This document shows positions 1 through 6,164 of a DNA stretch of 11,864 nucleotides, piece by piece. The DNA lies in the NCBI GenBank assembly GCA_035560415.1, contig DATMZG010000009.1:1-11864 (forward strand), given 5' to 3'. The DNA is from DATMXT01 sp035560415. Its GTDB lineage: Bacteria; Bacillota; Clostridia; Oscillospirales; Feifaniaceae. Made by a program: the position numbers and the translations under genes. Under the pieces are notes generated by a model that saw only the letters and a program-made list of their open reading frames with translations, ran no database searches and was not told the DNA's origin. Every line of letters begins with the position of its first letter. Position 1 is the first letter of the stretch.

Positions 1-15
1 CCCCCGGGCCGCGCA

Positions 16-225
16 CTAAACGGCGGCGCGGTAACCCGTGTCGTTGATGGCTTTGACGAGCTGCGCCGCGGTCACCTCGGAGGGCTCATACTCGACTTCG
101 GCCTCTTTCCTGCGCCGGCTGGCCTTCACTTTTTTGATGCCAGGCAGCCTGCGCACCGCGTCCTGCACGGCTATTTCGCAATGTCCGCAGGACATGCCCT
201 CGACTTTCAACACGATTTTTTCCAT
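16..225 (-). CDS. Heavy-metal-associated (HMA) domain protein, CopZ-like metal chaperone
   Basis: This 69-residue protein is one complete HMA domain. The metal-binding motif GMSCGHC lies at residues 10-16, with Cys13 and Cys16 as the expected ligands. The rest fits the ferredoxin-like fold: an N-terminal strand (KIVLKVEG), the helix after CxxC, and the closing ITDTGY-like segment (INDTGYRAAV). Small cytosolic proteins of this family bind Cu(I) or a similar soft metal and pass it to a P-type ATPase or a sensor. No such ATPase is in the window. The start is fixed by a GAGGAGG ribosome site just upstream. It is the last gene visible in the minus-strand operon, 30 bases after the flavodoxin stop, so it may serve the ABC/flavodoxin module. 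Copper specificity is assumed from the family and not shown by the sequence. Confidence 0.9.
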   Translation of the reverse strand: MEKIVLKVEGMSCGHCEIAVQDAVRRLPGIKKVKASRRRKEAEVEYEPSEVTAAQLVKAINDTGYRAAV

Positions 226-255
226 CAGAGAGACCTCCTCACATATCCGCTTGCT

Positions 256-666
256 TTATTTTGCGATTTGCGCGCCGAAGGCCTTGCAGGCCACCGCGTC
301 GGGCGCCTCGTTTGCGATGAGGCTCTCGCGGACCAGCATGGCCCCCGCGTCCCGCATGCGCGCGCTGAAAGTGCGCATCCACTCGCCGTCGCCCCAGCCG
401 TAAGCGCCGAAGAGCGCCAGCTTTTTGCCCGTCACCTTTCCCTCGATTGAGGCGATAAAGGGCTCAAACTCCGTCTCTTCCAGCACTTCGGCGCCCATGG
501 CCGGGCAGCCGAGCGCCAGCACGTCGCAGTCGAGGTCCGAAGCGCCCGCGTCCGACACGTGCTTCAGCGTGACGGCGGCCCCGGCGCTCTCTGCGCCCGC
601 CTTGATGTATTTCGCCATCGCCTCGGTGTTTCCGGTGCCGCTCCAGTAGATGATGTTGATTTTCAT
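256..666 (-). CDS. Short-chain flavodoxin
   Basis: This 136-residue protein is a short-chain flavodoxin, a soluble one-electron or two-electron carrier that uses FMN. The phosphate-binding loop is SGTGNTE at residues 9-15. The two loops that hold the flavin ring are around residues 53-60 (GCPAMGAE) and 86-97 (FGAYGWGDGEWM). The length is normal for the group. The start has a GGAG ribosome site 8 bases upstream. The gene sits 36 bases after the DUF3793 gene and 30 bases before the HMA gene, so the three are probably cotranscribed. From what I know of clostridial genomes, flavodoxin and DUF3793 genes are often neighbours, sometimes beside ferrous-iron transport genes. Here a role in reducing an imported metal or chelate is possible, but no partner reductase is visible. 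Confidence 0.93.
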   Translation of the reverse strand: MKINIIYWSGTGNTEAMAKYIKAGAESAGAAVTLKHVSDAGASDLDCDVLALGCPAMGAEVLEETEFEPFIASIEGKVTGKKLALFGAYGWGDGEWMRTFSARMRDAGAMLVRESLIANEAPDAVACKAFGAQIAK

Positions 667-702
667 GATGTGATCTCCTTTATGGTTTATGGTTTTTTTG
701 TT

Positions 703-1344
703 TTACGCCGATTGTAAGCGGGCGAGGATTTTTGCCGCCTCGCAGACGGGGACCTGCTGCGCCGCGAGCTTTGCCGCCTGCGCCCTTGCGCGGTCGATGA
801 GCCCGAAGGTCTCTCTTGCGCCCTCTTCGTCGTGGTAGACCTTCCAGTACCGGCAGCAGAGATATTCCCTGCCGCCCTTTGCGATGAAGGCGTCGACGTC
901 CGCCGGCGGGTAGCCGAGGAATACGCCGATTTCGTGCGGGAACCCGGCGCCGTCAAAGCGCCCCTTGAGGTGTTCGAGGAGCTCGGCCGGAGTGCCGCCC
1001 GCCGGATAGCCGTACCTGCGCAGCAGGGCTCCGGCGGCAGCGCTTTGAAGCCTTTCGCTCAAAAGGGATTCGTCGTAGACGAGCCACCCCGAGGCGGCTT
1101 TGTTTTCATACAGCTCTTTGACAGTGAGCCCCGTTTGTTCGCAGATATGCGCTTTTTGCGCCTGCCAGACGTCTTTCCAGCAGTGCCGGACGCAGATGAG
1201 CGCCGAGGGCTTCACGCCGGCCAGTACGGGGGCCGCCGACACTAAAAAGTTTCTGTCGAGCTGCGCCCGGCAGTCGTGGCAGCGGGTGTCCGTCATGGCG
1301 CTATCCTCATTTTTCACCGCGACTTCGCTGTTTAAACGCTCCAT
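703..1344 (-). CDS. DUF3793 family protein
   Basis: This protein of 213 residues belongs to DUF3793, a clostridial family of unknown function. The family hallmarks are clear: an N-terminal segment APVLAGVKPSALI (38-50), the conserved block FPHEIGVFLGYPPADV (135-150) and RYWKVY (165-170). I chose the ATG at 1344 because it has an AGGAGA site 8 bases upstream and overlaps the preceding ABC gene by 13 bases, as in translational coupling. A second ATG at 1296 would remove 16 residues but has only a weak site. The N-terminal extension carries a CHDC motif (22-25), and further cysteines lie at 51, 55, 68, 163 and 164, so metal or cluster binding is conceivable. The next gene is a flavodoxin, a recurrent partner. 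There is no signal peptide and no membrane segment. Its biochemical role is unknown. Confidence 0.88.
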   Translation of the reverse strand: MERLNSEVAVKNEDSAMTDTRCHDCRAQLDRNFLVSAAPVLAGVKPSALICVRHCWKDVWQAQKAHICEQTGLTVKELYENKAASGWLVYDESLLSERLQSAAAGALLRRYGYPAGGTPAELLEHLKGRFDGAGFPHEIGVFLGYPPADVDAFIAKGGREYLCCRYWKVYHDEEGARETFGLIDRARAQAAKLAAQQVPVCEAAKILARLQSA

Positions 1345-3065
1345 CCCAAACTCTCCTGCTGAATGTGCCACAGCTTGGCGTACAGCCCGTTTTTGGCCAA
1401 GAGCTGCTCGTGGGTGCCCTGCTCCGAGACTTTGCCCCCGTCGAGCACGACGATTTTGTCGGCCCCGGCGACGGTTTTGAGCCGGTGGGCGATGACGATG
1501 ACGGTGCGGCCCCGGATGAGCTCCGAGATGGCCTCCTGAATCAGGACCTCGTTTTCGGGGTCGATGGAGGCGGTGGCCTCGTCGAGCAGCACGATGGGCG
1601 CGTTTTTGAGGATGGCTCTGGCGATGGAAATCCGCTGCCGCTCGCCGCCCGACAGCGTGCAGCCGTTCTCGCCGATGAGGGTGTCGTAGCCGCGCTCCAT
1701 TTTGGCGATGAACCCGTCGCAGCGGGCGACTTTGGCCGCGGCGCGCACCTCCCCGTCGGTCGCGCCCTCGCGGCCGATGCGGATGTTGTTCATGACCGTG
1801 TCGTTGAAGAGCACGACGTCCTGGAACACGAAGCTCATATATTTCATCAGCGTCTCGGGGTCGATGTCCCGGATGTTGCGCCCGCCGATCAGAATCTGCC
1901 CCCTGTCCACGTCCCAAAATCGCGCGATGAGCCGGGAAACCGTGCTCTTGCCCGAGCCCGACGGCCCGACCAGCGCCGTCACCGCGTTTTGCGGGAGGGT
2001 GATGCTCATGTTCTTGATGACGTCCTCCTTGTTGTAGGCAAAGGTGACGTCTTTGAATTCGATGCCGAAGTTTGGGAGGCGGACGTCGGTGTCGCCCTCC
2101 ATGGCGGGCTCCTCCCGCAGCAGCTGCATGCGCTTCGACGAGGTGAAGAGGTACATGACCTCGGCCAGCATGGTGAGGATGGCCAGCACCGGCGCGTAAA
2201 TGCGGGTGCTGATCATGGTGAAGGTGAGGAATTTGACGGGGTCAAGGCTGCCCGCCGTCAGGAGGTTGACCCCGACCAGAATGACGACGCCGATGCCGAC
2301 CTGGAGCACGATGGAGGAGAGGGTGACGAAGCTGCCGGCAATGGCCTCAAACGTGATGGCCTCCTTCATCATCTGCTTTAAGGCGGCTTTGAGGGCCGCC
2401 GACTTCTCGCCGGACAGCCCGAAGGCCTTGACGACCTTGATGCCGTCGAGGTACTCCTGTATCTGCCGGGAGACGTTGAGCTTTGCCTTGACGTGCCGCT
2501 CCCCGAACTTCTTTTGAAGCCCGCGGGAGAGCAAGATGACGCCGATGGATATCGGCAGGACGAAGAGCAGGGCCAGCGTCATGCGCCAGTCAAAGAAGGC
2601 GAGCATCACCGACATGACCGCGATGGAGATGGCGTTGCCGGCGATCTGGGGCACGGCGTGGCTCATCATCTGCTCGACCGTGGCGCAGTCGCCCATGATG
2701 TTTGTGGTCAATTCCGACAGGTCCTTGCGGTTGAAAAAGGAGAGCGGCAGCCGCCGCATGTGCTCGGCCACCTCAACCCGGATGTTGGTGCACTCGGCGT
2801 AGGCGGTGGTGTAGGTCTTGTCATACTCGAAGCTGTAGACGAAGTAGTAGAGGGCCGCCGCCGCCGCGCCCACGCCCAGCAGCATCCACAGCCGGCCGGT
2901 GTCGAGCGGCCCGCCCGACACGAGCGGCGCGACGATAGTCTGCATGGCCTGCATGATGACCATGAAGGGGAAGAAGAGCACGATGTTGGCGGCGGCGCAG
3001 GCGAAAATGGCCCGCTTCAAGTCCTTTTCGCCCTTGTCCGAGAGGTGCAGCAGTTTTTTAAGCAT
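1332..3065 (-). CDS. ABC transporter half-subunit, fused permease and ATPase (second of pair)
   Basis: This 577-residue protein is an exporter-fold ABC half-transporter. Hydrophobic segments fill roughly residues 17-305, consistent with six membrane helices, and are followed by a complete nucleotide-binding domain: Walker A GPSGSGKST (367-375), Q-loop (FVFQD, near 412-416), signature LSGGERQ (471-477), Walker B IVLLDE (491-496) and H-loop His527. The segment after Walker B reads DEATASIDPENE, a variant of the usual DEATSALD. The ATG at 3065 overlaps the end of the preceding ABC gene by 8 bases and is preceded by an AGGTGG-like site; an upstream TTG in frame was not used. Two adjacent half-transporters imply a heterodimer. 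Pairs of this type include drug exporters and also siderophore importers of the IrtAB/YbtPQ kind. The flavodoxin and DUF3793 neighbours favour a metal-related substrate, but this is inference. Confidence 0.93.
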   Translation of the reverse strand: MLKKLLHLSDKGEKDLKRAIFACAAANIVLFFPFMVIMQAMQTIVAPLVSGGPLDTGRLWMLLGVGAAAAALYYFVYSFEYDKTYTTAYAECTNIRVEVAEHMRRLPLSFFNRKDLSELTTNIMGDCATVEQMMSHAVPQIAGNAISIAVMSVMLAFFDWRMTLALLFVLPISIGVILLSRGLQKKFGERHVKAKLNVSRQIQEYLDGIKVVKAFGLSGEKSAALKAALKQMMKEAITFEAIAGSFVTLSSIVLQVGIGVVILVGVNLLTAGSLDPVKFLTFTMISTRIYAPVLAILTMLAEVMYLFTSSKRMQLLREEPAMEGDTDVRLPNFGIEFKDVTFAYNKEDVIKNMSITLPQNAVTALVGPSGSGKSTVSRLIARFWDVDRGQILIGGRNIRDIDPETLMKYMSFVFQDVVLFNDTVMNNIRIGREGATDGEVRAAAKVARCDGFIAKMERGYDTLIGENGCTLSGGERQRISIARAILKNAPIVLLDEATASIDPENEVLIQEAISELIRGRTVIVIAHRLKTVAGADKIVVLDGGKVSEQGTHEQLLAKNGLYAKLWHIQQESLGWSV

Positions 3066-4869
3066 TGCCCGCCACCTGCCTTTCCGCAATTGTCCAGCTC
3101 ATGGCCGAGTTGTACTGTTTCCACATGCGGCCGTACCGCCCGCCGGCGACCACGAGGTCGTCGTGTCTGCCCTCCTGCACGACGCGGCCCCCGTCGATGA
3201 CGAGAATTTTGTCCGCGCCCCGCACGGTCGAGAGCCGGTGCGCGATGATGATGACCGTTTTGTTCTTCATGAGCTGCTCGAAGGCGAGCTGTATTTTGTG
3301 CTCGTTTTCGGGGTCGGCAAAGGCGGTGGCCTCGTCGAGCACGATGATCGGCGCGTCCTTGAGAATGGCTCTGGCGATGACGATGCGCTGCCGCTCGCCG
3401 CCCGAGAGGTGGACGTTGTTTGTCCCGATGACCGTGTCGTACCCGTCTGGCAGCTTTTCAATAAATTCGTGGCACTGGGCGGCCTTTGCGGCCGCGATGA
3501 CGGCCTCGCGGCTCGCGTCTTTGTTGCCGACCTTGATGTTGTCGAGGATGCTCTGCTGAAACAGGAAGACGTCCTGAAACACGAAGCTGACGATGCTCAT
3601 GAGATAGTCGCTTGCCATGTCCCGGATGTCGACGCCGCCGATTTTGACGGCGCCGGCCCCCACGTCGTAAAAGCGCGGGATGAGGTGCGCGATGGTGCTC
3701 TTGCCGGAGCCGGACGGGCCGACCAGCGCCGTCACCTCATTTTGCCTCGCGACAAAGCTGACACCCTCCAGCGCCGGCGTATCCCCGTAGGAGAAGCCGA
3801 CCTGCTCGTAGGCGATGTCATAGCGCTTCGCCGTGCGGGGGAACGCGGCCTCCGGCAGCGGTTTTTCCGCAAACACCCGGTCCATGCGCTCAATGCCGTC
3901 GGCAATCTGCCGGCCCTTTTGCGACACGTACATGAGCTTTAAAAACGGCGCCGTGATGGCGACCGAGAAAATGAGGTAAAACAGGGCCGACATCGCAAAG
4001 CGCGGATAGTCGGCCGCGCCGCCCGCAAGCCAGATCATGACCGGAATCAGGAATATGTAGATGTTGTTGAGCACGACGAGGAACATGACAAAGCCGCTTT
4101 TGAAGGCCTTGGTGTAGGCCAGCGCGAAGTCCCCGTAAGTCTTGATGGAGTTGTAGAACTTCCTAAAGGAATAGATGGTCTGGCCGAAGGCCTTGACGAC
4201 CGAAATGCCCCGCACATATTCGACCGAGGCGTTGTTCATGTCCTCGAGCGAGTCCTGATAGGTCTTGATGAACTGCATGGCGTTCTTGCCCGTGTAGATG
4301 CTCTGAATCGCGTATACGATGGCGATGGGCACCAGCGTCGCAAGCCCGAAGCGCCAGTCGAAGAAGAAGAGCAGCGCGAGGATGACGACCGGCGTGGCAA
4401 ACGACCCCACGATGTCCGGCAGCTGGTGCGCGATAAAGCCCTCGAGCTTTTCGATGTTCTCGTCCACCACCTTGCGGATTTTGCCCGTGGAGTTTTCGGT
4501 GTGAAAGCCCATGGGCAGGCTGGCGAGGTGGTTGGCGAATTCCAGCTTCAGGGCATAGAGCGTTTTGAAGGCGGCGAGGTGCGAGCACATGAGGGCGAAA
4601 AAATTGATGAGAATTGCGCCGATGGCGGCCCCGCCGGCCAGCCACCCCAGGCGGACGACGTAGGCGCCGTCAAGCCCGCCCGGATTCCCCATGTGCAGCG
4701 CCAGCTCGCGGATGATGTAGTAGATGGCGACAAACGGGATGAACGAGACTGTCACGCTGACGACCGACAGCAGGCAGGCCGATACGGCCAGCGCCCTCTT
4801 GGTGAAGGCGAGCTGCCACATCCGCCTCATGCCGCTGCCGGGCGCGCCTTTTTCATTTGTACCGGACAT
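3058..4869 (-). CDS. ABC transporter half-subunit, fused permease and ATPase (first of pair)
   Basis: This 603-residue protein is the first half of the ABC pair. Membrane segments occupy about residues 25-310 and the ATPase domain about 345-590. Visible motifs are Walker A GPSGSGKST (384-392), Q-loop FVFQD (429-433), signature LSGGERQ (488-494), Walker B IIVLDE (508-513) and H-loop His544. Both catalytic sites of the heterodimer look intact, because this subunit and its partner each have the Walker B glutamate and the H-loop histidine. The sequence after Walker B is DEATAFADPENE, which I associate from memory with the siderophore-type branch rather than with drug exporters; this needs a tree to confirm. 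The ATG has a strong GGAGGAG ribosome site and lies 18 bases from an AGTTAG/CTAACT palindrome. It is the first gene of the operon that runs on to DUF3793, flavodoxin and HMA. Confidence 0.93.
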   Translation of the reverse strand: MSGTNEKGAPGSGMRRMWQLAFTKRALAVSACLLSVVSVTVSFIPFVAIYYIIRELALHMGNPGGLDGAYVVRLGWLAGGAAIGAILINFFALMCSHLAAFKTLYALKLEFANHLASLPMGFHTENSTGKIRKVVDENIEKLEGFIAHQLPDIVGSFATPVVILALLFFFDWRFGLATLVPIAIVYAIQSIYTGKNAMQFIKTYQDSLEDMNNASVEYVRGISVVKAFGQTIYSFRKFYNSIKTYGDFALAYTKAFKSGFVMFLVVLNNIYIFLIPVMIWLAGGAADYPRFAMSALFYLIFSVAITAPFLKLMYVSQKGRQIADGIERMDRVFAEKPLPEAAFPRTAKRYDIAYEQVGFSYGDTPALEGVSFVARQNEVTALVGPSGSGKSTIAHLIPRFYDVGAGAVKIGGVDIRDMASDYLMSIVSFVFQDVFLFQQSILDNIKVGNKDASREAVIAAAKAAQCHEFIEKLPDGYDTVIGTNNVHLSGGERQRIVIARAILKDAPIIVLDEATAFADPENEHKIQLAFEQLMKNKTVIIIAHRLSTVRGADKILVIDGGRVVQEGRHDDLVVAGGRYGRMWKQYNSAMSWTIAERQVAGNA

Positions 4870-4887
4870 AAATCTCCTCCTTGATGG

Positions 4888-4907
4888 CAGTTAGATGCGT
4901 CTAACTG
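4888..4907. promoter_or_regulatory. Palindromic operator candidate 1 upstream of the ABC operon
   Basis: A perfect inverted repeat has arms CAGTTAGA and TCTAACTG around a 4-base centre TGCG. It lies 18 bases upstream of the first ABC ATG, next to the ribosome site, so a bound protein would block transcription from any upstream start. A second copy of the core lies about 59 bases further upstream (centre to centre). A TetR dimer is an obvious candidate binder because a tetR gene is adjacent. The TTAG...CTAA half-sites also recall metal-responsive DtxR-type boxes, though the spacing is wrong for the classical box. Confidence 0.7.
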
Positions 4908-4947
4908 AATGGCAAAAAAATAGGTGTGCGCGGTTGCTGAGATAATT

Positions 4948-4965
4948 AGTTAGATGTGACTAACT
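4948..4965. promoter_or_regulatory. Palindromic operator candidate 2 upstream of the ABC operon
   Basis: The arms AGTTAG and CTAACT are separated by ATGTGA. Compared with candidate 1 (AGTTAG-ATGCGT-CTAACT), 16 of 18 positions are identical, including the centre bases ATG and G. It lies 79 bases upstream of the first ABC gene and just after the tetR stop codon. The repeated core AGTTAGATGYGWCTAACT is strong evidence that one dimeric regulator binds both sites. I could not identify a convincing -35/-10 pair in the roughly 40 bases between the sites, although this is where the operon promoter should be. Confidence 0.7.
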
Positions 4966-4994
4966 CGTGGTGAAAAAATATAGACCTCTCCGGT

Positions 4995-5618
4995 TTAGCC
5001 GCCGCGGAACGCCTGAAAGATGCTGTTCCAGCCGCCGGCATAAAAGACGCACAGCTGTTCAAGCTCCGCAATGGCCTCTTCGTAGCGCCTGTTGTGGCGC
5101 ACGGGCTCAAGGACTGCGTTGATATAGCTCTCCGACACCGTGTGGACGAAGGTGCGGCTGAGGGCAATGTCCCGCCCCGTCTCTTCCTTCATCCGCTCGA
5201 GGTAGGCGAGGGTGTGGGCGACTTCGTACCCGACAACCGTATGCACATAGTCGGCCCGCGAAGAGCCCTCCGCGCCCGAGACGAGGAGCCGGAAGACGTC
5301 GAAGTTCGCGTAAATGAAGCCGTACACTTTATGCAGGTCGGCGGCGGCGCGCTCCTTTGAGATTTCGCGCATGACGCCGCGGGGCGTGCAGTAGGACGCG
5401 CTCAGCTCGTCGAACATCCGCTCCACCTGCGCGCAGACGGGGGAGACAATCGCCTCGAACAGCGCGTTTTTGTCGGCAAAGCAGGTGTAGATTGCGCCCG
5501 TCGTCAGCCCGGCTGCGGCGGCGATGCCGCGGAGGGAGGCCTTTTGAAAGCCCTTATGGAGAAATTCCTGTTTGCCGAAAAACAGGAGCTTTTCCCGCGT
5601 GCCCATTTCGCCGTCCAT
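4995..5618 (-). CDS. TetR/AcrR family transcriptional regulator
   Basis: This protein of 207 residues is a one-component TetR-family regulator. The N-terminal helix-turn-helix spans about residues 12-50. It shows the family pattern, with GIAAAAGLTTGAIYTCFADK near 31-50 as the recognition part. The C-terminal portion (about 55-200) is helical and ligand-binding in this family, and its sequence does not reveal the ligand. I used the ATG at 5618, which has a purine-rich GGGGG site about 7 bases upstream; an in-frame TTG at 5651 would run into the palindrome and was rejected. The gene lies directly upstream of the ABC operon in the same direction, with 125 bases between, so it probably controls that operon. 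The 13+2+13 palindrome over its own promoter argues for autoregulation. The two palindrome types it might bind differ, which is discussed in the findings. Confidence 0.93.
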   Translation of the reverse strand: MDGEMGTREKLLFFGKQEFLHKGFQKASLRGIAAAAGLTTGAIYTCFADKNALFEAIVSPVCAQVERMFDELSASYCTPRGVMREISKERAAADLHKVYGFIYANFDVFRLLVSGAEGSSRADYVHTVVGYEVAHTLAYLERMKEETGRDIALSRTFVHTVSESYINAVLEPVRHNRRYEEAIAELEQLCVFYAGGWNSIFQAFRGG

Positions 5619-5652
5619 TCCGGCGCCCCCTTTTTTTCGCTGCCGCCGCAAA

Positions 5653-5680
5653 AATAACAGCGTTACATAACGCTGTTATT
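5653..5680. promoter_or_regulatory. Perfect 28-base palindrome at the tetR promoter (operator candidate)
   Basis: The arms AATAACAGCGTTA and TAACGCTGTTATT are exact reverse complements around a 2-base centre CA. On the minus strand the palindrome begins inside the tetR -10 box and extends downstream over the likely transcription start, ending 34 bases before the tetR ATG. That is the standard place for a repressor to block initiation. TetR proteins commonly bind palindromes of this size as one or two dimers. The control of the divergent small membrane-protein gene, 158 bases away, could also be affected. Confidence 0.85.
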
Positions 5681-5707
5681 CTACACCGCTTTGCGCTGTG
5701 CTGTCAA
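5678..5707 (-). promoter_or_regulatory. Promoter of the tetR gene
   Basis: On the minus strand there is a perfect -35 box TTGACA (5702-5707) and a -10 box TAGAAT (5678-5683) separated by 18 bases. The -10 box overlaps the edge of the 28-base palindrome. This is the best housekeeping-type promoter on the minus strand of the window, and it is correctly placed about 60 bases from the tetR start codon. Confidence 0.78.
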
Positions 5708-5838
5708 GCGCAAACGCAAAAATCGCCGCCGGCGGGATTTCGGATTTGTTCGTGCAAATGCGGGCGACAGGCGTTATGAGTGATAATTTGCGCATTCCAT
5801 GGGATACTAAGCACAAACGCTGTATTCGGAGGTGGGTT

Positions 5839-6105
5839 ATGGGTATTATCGGATGGGTCGTTCTCGGCGCCCTTGCGGGCTGGCTCGCGAGCATGGTCAC
5901 GGGAAACGACCGGAAAATGGGCGCCGGCTCCAATATTTTAGTGGGCATTGTCGGCGGATTTATCGGCGGCATGGGCATGAACCTGCTCGGCGGCTACGGG
6001 GTGACGGGCTTCAACCTCTGGAGCCTCGTTGTCGCGACAATCGGGGCCATCGTCCTGCTGCTGATTGTCAACGCGTTTTCAGGGCGAAAAGAAGTGCACC
6101 AATAA
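5839..6105 (+). CDS. GlsB/YeaQ/YmgE family small membrane protein
   Basis: This 88-residue protein is typical of the GlsB/YeaQ/YmgE (transglycosylase-associated) family of stress-related membrane proteins. Three hydrophobic segments lie at about residues 3-20, 32-51 and 60-80. The first contains GWVVLGALAGWLAS and the second the glycine-rich GIVGGFIGGMGMNLLGG, both family signatures. The C-terminus is short and charged (SGRKEVHQ). The start is set by GGAGG at 5828-5832, 6 bases before the ATG; a longer frame upstream has no such site. It stands alone, divergent from tetR and convergent with the DegV gene, and ends at a bidirectional terminator. Members are often induced by stress, but no stress sigma-factor promoter could be assigned here. 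The molecular function of the family is not established. Confidence 0.9.
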   Translation: MGIIGWVVLGALAGWLASMVTGNDRKMGAGSNILVGIVGGFIGGMGMNLLGGYGVTGFNLWSLVVATIGAIVLLLIVNAFSGRKEVHQ

Positions 6106-6116
6106 TTGTCTTTGGG

Positions 6117-6153
6117 AAAAACAAAAGCGGGCTGCTGACAGCCCGCTTTTTGT
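6117..6153. terminator. Bidirectional intrinsic terminator between the small membrane-protein gene and degV
   Basis: A 12-base-pair stem (AAAAGCGGGCTG with CAGCCCGCTTTT) closes a CTGA loop at 6123-6150. On the plus strand the stem runs into TTTTTGT. On the minus strand it is followed by TTTTGTTTTT, from the A-rich run at 6117-6126. It therefore can stop transcription from both convergent genes, whose stops lie 11 bases before it on the plus side and 11 bases before it on the minus side. Confidence 0.9.
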
Positions 6154-6164
6154 CTGTAAGTCAG

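Noticed and set aside
1345..1917. Long upstream extension of the DUF3793 frame on the minus strand
   Set aside because: It runs antiphase inside the ATPase domain of the ABC gene and gives an Arg/His-rich translation with no family features. The DUF3793 homology begins only after 1344.
3066..3089. TTG start adding eight residues to the second ABC subunit
   Set aside because: The ATG at 3065 has a ribosome-like AGGTGG and the natural short overlap with the upstream gene. The extra residues MRKGRWRA are not family-like.
1365..3942. Several long plus-strand open frames opposite the ABC genes
   Set aside because: They are rich in Asp, His, Arg and Gly with no domain pattern, and mirror GC-rich coding on the other strand. 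They lack ribosome sites.
4888..4965. Classical DtxR/IdeR iron box
   Set aside because: The half-sites are similar, but the 6-base gap does not fit the 19-base consensus with a 1-base centre. Kept only as a hypothesis.
5619..5651. TTG start adding 11 residues to the TetR protein
   Set aside because: It lies next to the palindrome where transcription should begin, and the ATG at 5618 has a better site.
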